From positions 169,929 through 233,928 of the forward strand of contig DAITSJ010000003.1 of the NCBI GenBank assembly GCA_036843405.1: DNA of 64,000 bases. Direction: 5' to 3'. Of this stretch, positions 47,192 to 56,363 are shown one piece after another. Within the stretch, counting starts at the first letter, position 1. The number at the start of each line of letters is the position of its first letter. This stretch comes from DGNJ01 sp002388905. GTDB lineage: Bacteria; Pseudomonadota; Gammaproteobacteria; Pseudomonadales; Porticoccaceae. Both the position numbers and the translations under genes were made by a program. The notes under the pieces were generated by a model. It was given only the letters and a program-made list of their open reading frames with translations. It searched no databases and had not been told where the DNA came from.

Positions 47192-47734
47192 ATGTTTGAT
47201 AAGTACCGAGACAACCGGGAAGAACAGTCCCAGGCGGCCAAGGCCGCCGTATCATCGGAGAGAAAGGACGGGCCGGCTTCCGCAACCAAACCGGCGGCGG
47301 GTTCGGCACGGACCATGGCCACCATCGGGTCCACCATCACGATCAAGGGTGACGTGGCGGGGGACGAGAACCTGATCATCGACGGCAAGGTTGACGGCAC
47401 GGTCAACCTTGCTTCCCATGAACTGATCGTGGGTCCTTCGGGCAAGGTCAATGCCGACCTGAGTGCCAAGTCGATCCGCATCGACGGGGAGGTCAAGGGG
47501 GACATTACCGGCAAGGAGAAAGTCCTGATCTCGAAAACCGGCAATGTCCGGGGAAATATTGTCGCCCCGCGGGTGACCCTGGAGGACGGCGCCAAATTCA
47601 AGGGCAGTATCGACATGGATCCCTCCGTGGCCAGTGCCGGCGAAACGGCTCCGGTCGCCCGGGCTTTCGAAGGAAAAACAGGGGAACAGGCCCGGACAGA
47701 GCCGGATACGACGTTGAACGAGAAAAAAGCCTGA
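47192..47734 (+). CDS. Bactofilin family protein
   Basis: 180 aa. The central part (about 40-140) is the bactofilin beta-helix: repeated short strands such as ITIKGDVAGDENLIIDGKVDGTVNL and IRIDGEVKGDITGKEKVLISK. The flanking N-terminal (about 40) and C-terminal (about 35) tails are charged and disordered. Bactofilins self-assemble into filaments at the membrane and act in cell shape or wall positioning. The ATG at 47192 was used; a GTG three codons upstream is also in frame. Confidence 0.93.
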   Translation: MFDKYRDNREEQSQAAKAAVSSERKDGPASATKPAAGSARTMATIGSTITIKGDVAGDENLIIDGKVDGTVNLASHELIVGPSGKVNADLSAKSIRIDGEVKGDITGKEKVLISKTGNVRGNIVAPRVTLEDGAKFKGSIDMDPSVASAGETAPVARAFEGKTGEQARTEPDTTLNEKKA

Positions 47735-47780
47735 GGTGCCGCCTTTCCGGGCCATCGGGGAAGTGGAAAGCCGATAGCCA

Positions 47781-48365
47781 ATGACAGACGGTGCGCCGCG
47801 ATTTTTGTCCAGTCGATTGTTGCCCGGTGTCTTCGAGGCTATTGGCGAAGTTCCCCGGCTGACGGTCCTCGACGCCGGCTCGGCGCTGCCCGAGTCGGTG
47901 GACTTCTTCAGCCAGTCACGCTGCCGGCTCTGTTTCGCGGATATTTTCGAAGAGGTCGCCGGCGAAGCGGAGGAAATGCGCGACGAAGGGGTGTGGCTGG
48001 CTTTATTCAACCGCGTTTTCGATTATCCGGCGGATACCCGCTTCGATCTTTGCCTGTTCTGGGACGTTTTCAACTATCTCGACGACATTGCCCTGCGCGC
48101 CCTGGCAACGGCCCTGAGGCCCTTTCTTCACGACAAGACCATGGCTCACGGCTTTGCCGTGTTGAACCGCAGGACCCGGGTTCCATCCGCCCAGTACGGC
48201 GTCCTGGCACGGGATCAGATATCGGTCCGGCCGCGCCCATTGCCTGCCGTCGCCCGCTTTCCCCGCTCGCAGGCCAACCTGGAATCCGTATTCCCGATTT
48301 TCAACGCCCGGCGCAGCGTGCTGCACGGGGACGGCTTGCTGGAAGTTTCCCTGGGAGTTTCATGA
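47781..48365 (+). CDS. Methyltransferase-like protein, possibly degenerate
   Basis: 194 aa. The order LTVLDAGSALPESVDFF, then RLCFADIF, and FDLCLFWDVFNYLDD suggests a class I SAM methyltransferase fold, with motif I and the motif IV acidic region, but the Gly-rich GxGxG is missing and only a short C-terminal half remains. Residues 125-194 carry a basic stretch and end in a strand-like segment. Activity is therefore uncertain. It follows the bactofilin by 46 bp and may be co-transcribed. Confidence 0.6.
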   Translation: MTDGAPRFLSSRLLPGVFEAIGEVPRLTVLDAGSALPESVDFFSQSRCRLCFADIFEEVAGEAEEMRDEGVWLALFNRVFDYPADTRFDLCLFWDVFNYLDDIALRALATALRPFLHDKTMAHGFAVLNRRTRVPSAQYGVLARDQISVRPRPLPAVARFPRSQANLESVFPIFNARRSVLHGDGLLEVSLGVS

Positions 48366-50780
48366 AGGCTCGCCCTGGAAAAGCTCGTCGGCTGGGAAAT
48401 CGTCGACATTGATAACATCCCTGACCAGGGGCATTATTTCACGGATGCGGGAGGCATCCTCTTCCGAGATCAGGCCGTCTTCCAGCCCCCGGGCCGCGAG
48501 AGACTCGAAATTTTCGATACCCAGGGCTTCTCCATACTGCTTGCGCAGGGTTTTCTCCACCGTGGACAGTTCCAGTACGCCCTGGAATGCCGTCGACAAC
48601 TTGGCGGTAACGTCTTCCCCCCGGGACCGGAAAATGCCTTCGAGCAGCCGGTCCCGGGCGGGATTGTCGGTGATGACGATGCGTGCGGTATGCTTGCCCA
48701 GGTTGTCCGAGGGCTCCTTGTAGGGGAGTCCAAGAGGAAAAATAAGCCAGCGAATTACCAGCCCGAGCCAGCGCACGGGGAAGTTGCGCAAGGTGTTCAC
48801 CAGGGCATACTGGCTTTTATAGAGGCTTTCCCGCACGGCCCAGTGCACCAGCGGATGATCCTCCCGCGGACAGCCCGTGTCCTCGAAGCGCTTGAGTACG
48901 GACGAGGCCAGGTACAGGTGGGTCAGCACATCCGCCAGCCGGCCGGAAATCTTTTCCCGGAACTTGAAAGTCCCCCCCAGAACCAGCAACACGGAATCGG
49001 CAACAAAGGCGAAGGCGGCGCTGAGGCGGGTCAGCTGCCGGTAGTAGTGGGCGGTCCGGCTCGACACCGGCGCGCGGACCAGGCGTGCGCCGGTAACGCC
49101 CATGACAAAGGCGCGGACAAGGTTGCTGATGGTAAAGCCCACATGGCCGAACAGGGCGGCGTCGAATTCGCTTTTCGACGCTTCACTGTCCATGGCGCCG
49201 GCCGCCTTCATTTCGCGCAGCAGGTAGGGGTGATTGCGGATCGCTCCCTGGCCGAAAATCATCATGGTGCGGGTGAGGATGTTGGCGCCTTCCACCGTAA
49301 TGGCAATGGGAATGGCCTCGTAGGAAGTCGCCAGATAGTTGTTGGGGCCCATGATAATGCCCTTGCCGCCGTGGACATCCATGGCATCGTTGATGCACCG
49401 ACGGTTGGCCTCGGTGGTGTGCCACTTGAGGATGGCGGAAAGAACGCTGGGTTTCTCGCCCAGGTGCAGGGCACTGAGGGTCAGGCGTCTGGCCGCGTCC
49501 ATACGATAGGTCTCGCCGGCGATCCGGGCCAGGGGTTCCTCGACACCCTCGAAATAGGCGATGGGCATGCCGAACTGCTTGCGGATGCGGGCATACTCGC
49601 CGGTGTATTTTGAGCACATTTTGCCGCCGGCGGTGGAGAGCGCCGGCAGCGAGATGGCGCGACCCGCCGCCAGGCTGTGCATCAGCATCCGCCAGCCCTG
49701 GCCGATACGGTCGCGACCCCCGATCAGGTAATCCAGGGGAATAAAGACATCTTCGCCCCGCGTCGGGCCGTTCATGAAAACGCTGCCGACGGGCAGGTGG
49801 CGGTTGCCGGTGATGACACCCGGTGTGCTGGTGGGAATCAGCGCGCAGCTTATGCCCAGGTCTTCTTCGTCGCCGAGCAAACGATCGGGGTCCCGGGTGT
49901 GGAAGGCGAGCCCCAGCACCGTCGCCACCGGGGCCAGGGTGATATACCGCTTGTTCCAGGTGACCCGCAGGCCCAGGACCTTCTCTCCCTGCCAGTCGCC
50001 CTTGCACACCACGCCTTCGTCGGGCATGGCGGCGGCATCGGAGCCGGCGGCGGGGGCGGTCAGGGCGAAGCAGGGAATTTCCTCACCGGTAGCCAGGCGC
50101 GGCAGGTAGTAGTCCTGCTGTTCCCGGGTCCCGAAGTGACTGAGCAGCTCGCCGGGCCCCAGCGAGTTGGGCACCATCACGGTAATGGCGGCGGTGAGAT
50201 TGCGGCTGGCCAGTTTCACCACCACGGCCGAGTGGCCGGCGGCGCTGAAATCCAGTCCCCCGTACTCCTTGCCGATGATCATGCTGAAGAAGCGTTTTTC
50301 CCGGAGGTAATCCCAGATTTCCGTGGGCAGGTCGCCGCGTTGATGGACCTGCCAGTCATCGAGCATCCGGCAGAGTTCCTCCACGGGACCATCGAGAAAG
50401 GCCTGCTCGTCGTCGCGCAGGCTCGCCGCCGGGGTATCGAGCAGTTTCTTCCAGTCGGGATCCCCGGAAAAAAGCTCCGAATCCCACCAAACGGTACCGG
50501 CATCCAGGGCTTCCTGTTCGGTGGGCGAGATTTTAGGCAGTACCTTGCGAAACCACTTCAGGGCCGGCTCGCTGATAAAACGCTGTCTCAGGGGATGGTA
50601 GGCCAGGGCAGCGAGACCGAGAGTGACGATCCAGCTGAAGGAGGTGACCAGGACGCCGCCCAGCGCCGTAAACGATAGCAGCAGGCTCGCCAGGCCCATG
50701 GCGCCGGCGGCAACCGGCAGGCTGGTTCGGTAGTAAGCGAGGCCGCCGAGGACGACAAGTACGACGATCAATCCGGCCAT
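48360..50780 (-). CDS. fadE: Acyl-CoA dehydrogenase FadE
   Basis: 806 aa, the size of the long membrane-associated FadE (E. coli 814). First step of fatty acid beta-oxidation. The N-terminal 60 residues have two hydrophobic segments. The acyl-CoA dehydrogenase core includes FGMPIAYFEGVEEPLARIAGETYRM and HGGKGIIMGPNNYLATSYEAIPI. The C-terminal extension (about 550-806) is the FadE-specific DUF1974 domain. It is convergent with the methyltransferase-like gene (6-bp overlap). AAGGAG lies upstream of the start. Confidence 0.95.
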   Translation of the reverse strand: MAGLIVVLVVLGGLAYYRTSLPVAAGAMGLASLLLSFTALGGVLVTSFSWIVTLGLAALAYHPLRQRFISEPALKWFRKVLPKISPTEQEALDAGTVWWDSELFSGDPDWKKLLDTPAASLRDDEQAFLDGPVEELCRMLDDWQVHQRGDLPTEIWDYLREKRFFSMIIGKEYGGLDFSAAGHSAVVVKLASRNLTAAITVMVPNSLGPGELLSHFGTREQQDYYLPRLATGEEIPCFALTAPAAGSDAAAMPDEGVVCKGDWQGEKVLGLRVTWNKRYITLAPVATVLGLAFHTRDPDRLLGDEEDLGISCALIPTSTPGVITGNRHLPVGSVFMNGPTRGEDVFIPLDYLIGGRDRIGQGWRMLMHSLAAGRAISLPALSTAGGKMCSKYTGEYARIRKQFGMPIAYFEGVEEPLARIAGETYRMDAARRLTLSALHLGEKPSVLSAILKWHTTEANRRCINDAMDVHGGKGIIMGPNNYLATSYEAIPIAITVEGANILTRTMMIFGQGAIRNHPYLLREMKAAGAMDSEASKSEFDAALFGHVGFTISNLVRAFVMGVTGARLVRAPVSSRTAHYYRQLTRLSAAFAFVADSVLLVLGGTFKFREKISGRLADVLTHLYLASSVLKRFEDTGCPREDHPLVHWAVRESLYKSQYALVNTLRNFPVRWLGLVIRWLIFPLGLPYKEPSDNLGKHTARIVITDNPARDRLLEGIFRSRGEDVTAKLSTAFQGVLELSTVEKTLRKQYGEALGIENFESLAARGLEDGLISEEDASRIREIMPLVRDVINVDDFPADELFQGEPS

Positions 50781-50879
50781 GAAAGGGACTCCTTGTTCCT
50801 TTGGTCAACGGGTTACACAGGCAACTGTGGTCCCGGCGCGGGCAAAAAGCAACTGCCCGCCCGGTGAAGTGCCGGGAAT

Positions 50880-51485
50880 TCAATCCAGGTGATCGGTGCG
50901 GTTGAAGAACGTCATCTGTCGACGCCGGGGACAGAACTCGGAATAGGCAGTGTTTTGCTTGATGTAGTCCATCCAGCGGGTGGTGTCGTCGTGGAGGTAG
51001 TGGGAAAAGGCGATGCCCATGGCCACTCCATGGGAAACGACCACCACGTTCTCGCCGCCGTGTCGGTCGAGGATCTCTTCCAGGGCCGCGACCATACGGT
51101 TTCTGACCCGAAGCTGGGAATCCCCGTTGGGCGGCGCGAAGTCGGGGTCGCCGAATAACCGTCGTCCCACGTCCAGTTTGTCGGTGATGCTCTGAAAGCT
51201 GGCGCCTTCCCAGTCGCCCAGTGAAAATTCAGCCAGCCTCGGTTCGATCCGAACCTCGAGGCCGAGCGGCCCGGCAATGGCCCGGGCCGTGTGGTGTGCC
51301 CGCTGCAGGGGGCTGGCATAGATGGCATCGGGCGCCATTACCCTGTGGAAATGCCCGCCCAGGCGCCGGGCCTGATCGTGCCCCAGTTCGGTGAGGGGCG
51401 TATCGGTATGCCCGTGCCAGACTTTGTCGATATTGGCATGGGTCTGCCCGTGACGGACCCATATCAGTCGGCTGCTTGTGGTCAT
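50880..51485 (-). CDS. Histidine phosphatase family protein
   Basis: 201 aa, phosphoglycerate mutase-like. The catalytic RHG motif reads LIWVRHGQTHANIDKVWHGHTD and the second histidine block is NVVVVSHGVAMGIAFSHYL; EFSLGDWEGASFQ is the middle Glu/Trp motif. It could be a broad phosphatase (GpmB, CobC or PhoE-like). It has no signal peptide. It is upstream of fadE on the same strand, 99 bp away. Confidence 0.9.
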   Translation of the reverse strand: MTTSSRLIWVRHGQTHANIDKVWHGHTDTPLTELGHDQARRLGGHFHRVMAPDAIYASPLQRAHHTARAIAGPLGLEVRIEPRLAEFSLGDWEGASFQSITDKLDVGRRLFGDPDFAPPNGDSQLRVRNRMVAALEEILDRHGGENVVVVSHGVAMGIAFSHYLHDDTTRWMDYIKQNTAYSEFCPRRRQMTFFNRTDHLD

Positions 51486-51551
51486 CGGAACTCACCTGGC
51501 AAAACACCAGTTTAACCTATTGGCCAGGCATGATGGCAGCCGGCAGGAGCC

Positions 51552-51662
51552 TCAGGCGATAAAGCTGGCGGCAATAACCAGGGCCACGAGAACGCCAAAA
51601 CCGAAAACCAATAGCTTGCCCATGTTGTTGACGATTTGCCGGTCTTCAACGGTCATATTCAT
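51552..51662 (-). CDS. 36-residue single-pass membrane protein
   Basis: The minus strand encodes MNMTVEDRQIVNNMGK, then a hydrophobic helix LLVFGFGVLVALVIAASFIA to the stop, 36 residues in all. A perfect Shine-Dalgarno, AAGGAGG at 51670-51676, sits seven bases before the ATG. The N-terminal half is polar and the helix is about 20 residues, so it is expected to span the inner membrane once. No family is recognised. It lies in the gap between the histidine phosphatase and the 2OG-oxygenase gene. Real translation is likely given the SD. Confidence 0.7.
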   Translation of the reverse strand: MNMTVEDRQIVNNMGKLLVFGFGVLVALVIAASFIA

Positions 51663-51832
51663 ACTATTCCCTCCTTAATCCCGGTTACAGTCTAGAGCCG
51701 GCCGACCAGCGGGACCTTGACGGGAATCAATCAGACCGCGGCTTTTTTGGATTGGCGCCGATTCAAATCGATTCTCCCCGGAGACCTTTTACTCTATAGT
51801 TGCGGCTTCCCGCCAATGGGCCACCGGCCGCG

Positions 51833-52483
51833 ATGAAAAGCGATAATGCCACCGACGGCTGTCAGCCGGATCGCCACTTTCCCCGGATCGTCACGGATCT
51901 GGGCAAACAGGGCTGGAGCCTGGCATCGGGCTTTCTGGACGAGACGGCCTGGACACCGCTGTTCATGCGAGCCACGGCCATCGACGATTACCGTCCCGCG
52001 GGCGTTGGCCGCGGGGACAATCATCATCGCAATGGTTTCGTGAGGAATGACGGGATATTCTGGCTGGAGGTGGGCCACATCGCCGACGCCGTCTGGCTGG
52101 ACTTGATGGAGCAACTGCGCCTGGCCATCAATCGCGCCCTGTTTCTGGGCCTGTTCGAGTTCGAGAGCCACTATGCCCGCTATCGCCCGGGGGCTTTCTA
52201 CCGGCGCCATCTGGATGCTTTCAGGGGTCAGGGTAATCGGGTGGTTTCCACGGTGTTATACCTGAACCCCGACTGGCACGCGGCGCACGGCGGCGAGTTG
52301 GTCATTTACCCGCCTGAGGCAACCGAGGGCCAGAGGTTTCTGCCCAGGGCCGGGGATCTGGCGATCTTTCTGAGCGAGAAAATTCCCCACGAGGTGCTCG
52401 CCGCCAGGCGAAGCCGCTTCAGCATTGCCGGCTGGTTCCGGATGAATGGCTCAACCGGAGAACGACCCAATCCGGCCTTTTGA
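51833..52483 (+). CDS. 2OG-Fe(II) oxygenase, prolyl-4-hydroxylase-like
   Basis: 216 aa. The iron-binding triad is visible: His and Asp in YRRHLDAFR, and His in KIPHEVLAA, with the 2-oxoglutarate-binding Arg in RSRFSIAGWFR. It resembles the SM-20/PHD-like group that hydroxylates proteins such as ribosomal factors or EF-Tu. The ATG at 51833 was chosen. The substrate is unknown. A possible -10, TATAGT, lies at 51795-51800. Confidence 0.88.
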   Translation: MKSDNATDGCQPDRHFPRIVTDLGKQGWSLASGFLDETAWTPLFMRATAIDDYRPAGVGRGDNHHRNGFVRNDGIFWLEVGHIADAVWLDLMEQLRLAINRALFLGLFEFESHYARYRPGAFYRRHLDAFRGQGNRVVSTVLYLNPDWHAAHGGELVIYPPEATEGQRFLPRAGDLAIFLSEKIPHEVLAARRSRFSIAGWFRMNGSTGERPNPAF

Positions 52484-52843
52484 GCCTAATATCAGGGATA
52501 CGCCAAGCTCATGCGGGCACGAAAACCTGTTCAACCAGGCCAGGGAGTCTTCGTGGCAGCGCCCGGGCCGTCGGGAGGCCGGGTTGATCCCGCCCTCTAG
52601 CGACGAAGATGAGTTGCCTCCTCCTATCTTGCATTCCGGGTTTTTTATGACAATATTGAAAGCATGTGCCGAACCCGAAGCCCTGCGGCAGGGGGTTATT
52701 GGCAATGTAGAAAGCGCAGGATTGTACCGTTAATTTCGTTGCTCAAGGCTGCTGATCCCGTAGCCTCAGGCTGCATAGAGGCAGCTTCCTGTAAACGCGA
52801 TTCGGGACATTCTGCTTCCCCTGGTTTTGGCGGGTCAAATACC
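52484..52843 (+). other. Non-coding gap of about 360 bp
   Basis: No supported gene. A 28-codon frame ending at 52733 (starting MTILKACAEPEAL) has no convincing ribosome-binding site. No terminator, tRNA or riboswitch fold is apparent. It presumably contains the promoter of the small Cys-rich protein. Confidence 0.4.
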
Positions 52844-53017
52844 ATGGCCGATATCCTCCCCTTCAAGCGCCCTGTAAAGAAGTCCCAGGGTCTTTGTCAG
52901 CACGGCTACCACAAATGGGTCGTCTGGCAGAAAAAACCTTTCGATGTTCGACAGGGCAAACTGGTAACCGTCTATCGTTGCCAGCGCTGCGGCAAGCAGA
53001 AAGTGGAAAAGCACTGA
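52844..53017 (+). CDS. Small Cys/His-rich protein
   Basis: 57 aa: MADILPFKRPVKKSQGL at the start, then LCQHGYHKW and YRCQRCGKQKVEKH. The paired C-x2-H and C-x2-C sites suggest one bound zinc. It is short, basic and well conserved in style with small zinc-ribbon proteins of gammaproteobacteria. The ATG at 52844 was chosen; the frame is open further upstream without family signal. Function unknown. Confidence 0.75.
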   Translation: MADILPFKRPVKKSQGLCQHGYHKWVVWQKKPFDVRQGKLVTVYRCQRCGKQKVEKH

Positions 53018-53104
53018 CACCCATGCCCGGGTACGGGTGCGAAATGACCGTTTGCGCCCAGGGCGGCTTTGTCGTCATCCTCGAATTCGAAAGGGCGGCC
53101 GGCC

Positions 53105-54538
53105 ATGTCTGAACGGTTTTACCTGGTACTCGACCAGGGCGGGCACAGCAGCCGCGCCATCCTCTTCGACGACTGTGGTGAGCAAATGGCCGCGCAGGCT
53201 CGAACTGTCGACACGCAACGCATCGGTGGCAACAGGGTCGAGCAAGACCCTCTGGAACTGGTGGAGAGTCTGGAGAGTGCCACTCGCGCGGTCCTGGCCG
53301 ACCTGTCACCAGAACAGCGCCACAGGGTCAAGGCGGGGTCACTGGTTACCCAGCGATCCAGCCTGGTGTGCTGGCGCAGGAGCGACGGCTCGCCGCTGTC
53401 GCCGGTACTGAGCTGGCAGGATACCCGGGGGGCCGATCAAATCGCGCGGTTGCCCGGGGAGCGGGAGTGGGTCCGGCAAGTCACCGGATTGGTGGCCAAT
53501 GCCCATTACGGCGCCAGCAAGATGCGCTGGTGCCTGGATAACCTGTCCGCGGTAAATCGCGCCCTCGAAAGCGACGATCTCCAAATGGGCCCGCTTGTCG
53601 CCTACCTTGCCCGCTGCCTGGCGGGCAGGGCTGTCACTGACCCGGGTAATGGCTCCCGGACTCTGTTGATGAACCTGCAAAACCTGGATTGGGATGACCG
53701 GCTGCTTACCCTTTTCGGGATTCCCCGCGGGGTGCTCGTCCCCATAGTGTCCACCCGCTGCCGGGTTGGCGCTATACGCGCCGCCGGCACAAACCTGCCG
53801 CTGGCTCTGCTCAACGGCGATCAGTGCGCGGCTTTCTATGGCGGCGGCGAGCCGGAGCGGGGAACCGCCTACATCAACGCAGGCACGGGCGCTTTTGTCG
53901 CCACCCTTATCGACGAAAGCCAGCCCCTGCCGCCGGGGCTGCTTAAGACTCCGATATTTTGCGAGACCCGGTCCTGCACCTTTGTCTGCGAAGGCACGGT
54001 GAACGGTGCCGCCAGCGCTCTCGACAGCGTCGGCCGCGATCTTTCCATGGATAATTATCTGGCGCTGGATCACTGGGACCGGCAAGTGGTGCAACTTCCC
54101 CTCTTTATCAATGGCATCGGCGGCCTGGGTGCCCCGTTCTGGCGTCCCGATCTGGAGAGCCGGTTTCACGGGGAGGGAAGCCCTCGGGAAAAAATGGTCG
54201 CCGTAGCCGAGAGTATCGCCTTTCTGCTCACTGTTAACCTTGAGGCGATGACGGGCGCCGGGCTGCCCATCGGTCGTATAATCCTGTCCGGCGGGCTTTC
54301 CCGCTTCCGCTGGTTGACGGAGCGGCTGGCGGCACTGAATCGTGTCCCTGTCACGGTGGCGGAGGATGCCGAGGCCACGGCCCGGGGCGCGGCTTTTCTG
54401 CTCGCTCACAAGCCCGCTAACTGGAAGGCCTCTGACGGAAAGAACGCCGTCGTCAACGAACGCGACCTGAGCCCGGAAAAAGTCCGGAATATCCGGGCGC
54501 GATACCGGGAATGGCGGCGCCTGATGCCTGGGGCCTGA
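53105..54538 (+). CDS. FGGY-family carbohydrate kinase, glycerol-kinase-like
   Basis: 477 aa. FGGY ASKHA fold: YLVLDQGGHSSRAILFDD (phosphate-1 loop, DxG), SWQDTRGADQ, NGDQCAAFYGGGEPERGTAYINAGTGAFV (phosphate-2/GTG), and a C-terminal AEDAEATARGAAFLL block. The overall layout is like GlpK, but the GlpK sequence is not strongly kept, so glycerol is only the best guess; xylulose and related sugars are alternatives. Tail-to-tail with a GlpD-like gene 3 bp away, which supports glycerol or glycerophosphate chemistry. Confidence 0.8.
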   Translation: MSERFYLVLDQGGHSSRAILFDDCGEQMAAQARTVDTQRIGGNRVEQDPLELVESLESATRAVLADLSPEQRHRVKAGSLVTQRSSLVCWRRSDGSPLSPVLSWQDTRGADQIARLPGEREWVRQVTGLVANAHYGASKMRWCLDNLSAVNRALESDDLQMGPLVAYLARCLAGRAVTDPGNGSRTLLMNLQNLDWDDRLLTLFGIPRGVLVPIVSTRCRVGAIRAAGTNLPLALLNGDQCAAFYGGGEPERGTAYINAGTGAFVATLIDESQPLPPGLLKTPIFCETRSCTFVCEGTVNGAASALDSVGRDLSMDNYLALDHWDRQVVQLPLFINGIGGLGAPFWRPDLESRFHGEGSPREKMVAVAESIAFLLTVNLEAMTGAGLPIGRIILSGGLSRFRWLTERLAALNRVPVTVAEDAEATARGAAFLLAHKPANWKASDGKNAVVNERDLSPEKVRNIRARYREWRRLMPGA

Positions 54539-54541
54539 TAG

Positions 54542-55720
54542 TCAGGGCAGCGGCAGGGTGCGGGTATCGGCTTTTCTGCGCCTTGAACCGAGGCAAGCCG
54601 CTATTTTGGCGATGACTTTTTCGCCGGTGGCCCGATAGCCGGTCAGCTTGCCGCCGTAGAGCGCCAGATAACCGGACCGACCCGTTATTGCCTCGACGAT
54701 TTCGATTTCCCGGCTGCGCTGAAACGGCCTGTCGACGGATGCGGGGAGAACCCTAAGGCCGCTCATGCGTTCGACGACCCGGGCCGGGCCATCGACATAT
54801 TCGGGAAAATAGTGGCGCAGTGATTCGAGAAGGTAATCCTCCTCGCCGGCAGTGATGGCGACGGCATCGGGGTCACCGGAGTAGGGCACTTCCGTCGTTC
54901 CCAAAAGGGTTTGATCCTGCCAGGGGAGCGCGAAAATCGCTCGCCCGTCGCCGGGGGCCTCCAGGTAGAAACAGTGCGGTGCCAGTGCCGGCGCAAGCAC
55001 CAGATGACTGCCTCGCACCAACTCCACCGAGGCCTTTGGCGGCTGCGGATCAACGCAGCCCGCCACCTGGTTTGCCCAGGGTCCCCCGGCATTGACCAGT
55101 ACGCGTGTCTCCACTGTGCGGATGTCATTGGCCTGCCGGATCTTCAGCGAATAACCGCTGCTGTGACGAACGCCGCCTGTCAATGTCGCCGGGCAGGCTG
55201 TATCGGCACCCTGCTGGGCTGCGGAGGCGACGACGGCGGCGGTGAGTCGGCGGTCGTCGCTTTGTGCGTCCCAGTAGGTGAATACGGCCTGCAAACCTCG
55301 CTGATCCAGGCCGTTCAGGGAGGCCCAGCGATGCCGGGGTACGGTGGCAAAACGGTGCGCCTTGTGCAAGCCGCCAAGCAGGGCATAAAGGGAGAGCCCG
55401 ATGCGCAATTGCCAGGGCCGGTAGCGGGATGACCGGTAAACAGGAATATAGAAACGGTTGAGGCGTACCAGGTGGGGGGCAATACGCAGGAGGATATCAC
55501 GCTCGCGGAGACTCTCCCGCACCAGGCCCAGATGGCCCTGTTGCAGATAGCGTAAACCGCCGTGAATCAGCTTGCTGGATTTGCTTGAGGTGCCGGCGCC
55601 CCAGTCCCGGCGTTCGACAATCAGGGTCCGGTAACCGGCCGCCGCAGCGGCCTGAGCGACCCCGGCACCGTGTATACCGCCGCCGACCACGGTGACATCG
55701 TATGGGTGCGATAGTGGCAA
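54542..55720 (-). CDS. GlpD-like FAD-dependent glycerol-3-phosphate dehydrogenase, short form
   Basis: 392 aa, about 100 fewer than E. coli GlpD, lacking most of the C-terminal helical domain. The core is GlpD-type: DVTVVGGGIHGAGVAQAAAAAGY (FAD motif), GTSSKSSKLIHGGLRYLQQGHLGLVRESLRER (GlpD signature), and GYLALYGGKLTGYRATGEKVIAKI near the end. It should oxidise glycerol-3-phosphate to dihydroxyacetone phosphate, but a different glycerol-type substrate cannot be excluded. Convergent with the FGGY kinase gene. Confidence 0.85.
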   Translation of the reverse strand: MPLSHPYDVTVVGGGIHGAGVAQAAAAAGYRTLIVERRDWGAGTSSKSSKLIHGGLRYLQQGHLGLVRESLRERDILLRIAPHLVRLNRFYIPVYRSSRYRPWQLRIGLSLYALLGGLHKAHRFATVPRHRWASLNGLDQRGLQAVFTYWDAQSDDRRLTAAVVASAAQQGADTACPATLTGGVRHSSGYSLKIRQANDIRTVETRVLVNAGGPWANQVAGCVDPQPPKASVELVRGSHLVLAPALAPHCFYLEAPGDGRAIFALPWQDQTLLGTTEVPYSGDPDAVAITAGEEDYLLESLRHYFPEYVDGPARVVERMSGLRVLPASVDRPFQRSREIEIVEAITGRSGYLALYGGKLTGYRATGEKVIAKIAACLGSRRRKADTRTLPLP

Positions 55721-55781
55721 TGCGGTTACCGGATCCCCCGGCCCGGGCCGGGAGACAGTGGCAATGAATTAAAAAATGAAA

Positions 55782-56264
55782 TCAGAGTTGATCCAGGATT
55801 TTTTCCGCCGTGGAAACCTCGATGCCGGCGCCGTCCGGCTCAACATTGAGGGCCGTCACTTTGCCGTGATCGACAATCATGGAGTAGCGCTTGGAGCGTG
55901 TGCCCAGGCCGAACCCGGAGGCATCCAGTTCCAGCCCAAGGGCTTTGGTGAATTCGGCGTTGCCGTCGGCGAGCATCAGCAGATTGTCGGCGTTCTGGTT
56001 CTTGCCCCAGGCATCCATGACAAAGGCGTCGTTAACGGCAACACAGGCGATGGTGTCGACACCTTTTGCCTTGATGTCGTCGGCGTGGACCACGAAACCG
56101 GGCATGTGAGTGTTGGAGCATCCCGGGGTAAACGCCCCGGGCACGGCGAAAAGCACCACCTTCTTGCCGTGAAAGATGTCGTCGGTCTTGACGGGCTTGG
56201 GTCCTTCCTCGGTCATCCGGTGCAGCGTGGCAGTGGGGATATGGTCGCCAACTTTGATGGTCAT
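55782..56264 (-). CDS. Peroxiredoxin, Prx5/AhpE-like type
   Basis: 160 aa. The peroxidatic cysteine is in the PGAFTPGCSNTHMPGF motif characteristic of the type II Prx5/PMP20 group, and the active-site Arg is in LGTRSKRYSMIVD. It reduces peroxides with glutaredoxin or glutathione as partner. The ATG at 56264 was chosen over an upstream Met at 56333. It lies 61 bp upstream of the short GlpD gene on the same strand. Confidence 0.95.
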   Translation of the reverse strand: MTIKVGDHIPTATLHRMTEEGPKPVKTDDIFHGKKVVLFAVPGAFTPGCSNTHMPGFVVHADDIKAKGVDTIACVAVNDAFVMDAWGKNQNADNLLMLADGNAEFTKALGLELDASGFGLGTRSKRYSMIVDHGKVTALNVEPDGAGIEVSTAEKILDQL

Positions 56265-56363
56265 CGCTTTCTCCGTGCAGGTTAAGTGATTGTGCGAATC
56301 AATAACGATAACCCAACGAGGCAATGCTCTCAATGGCGTTGTGGCGGATTCGTCATATCGGTT

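Noticed and set aside
50846..50866. Hairpin between fadE and the histidine phosphatase gene
   Set aside because: The T-run lies inside the loop and not after the stem, so it is not a normal intrinsic terminator.
52644..52733. Possible small coding frame of about 28 codons starting at an ATG near 52647
   Set aside because: No convincing Shine-Dalgarno, no hydrophobic or cysteine pattern, and nothing to support translation.
53044..53112. 22-codon frame just before, and overlapping, the FGGY kinase gene
   Set aside because: Considered as a leader peptide coupled to the kinase, but there is no clear ribosome-binding site and no regulatory structure.
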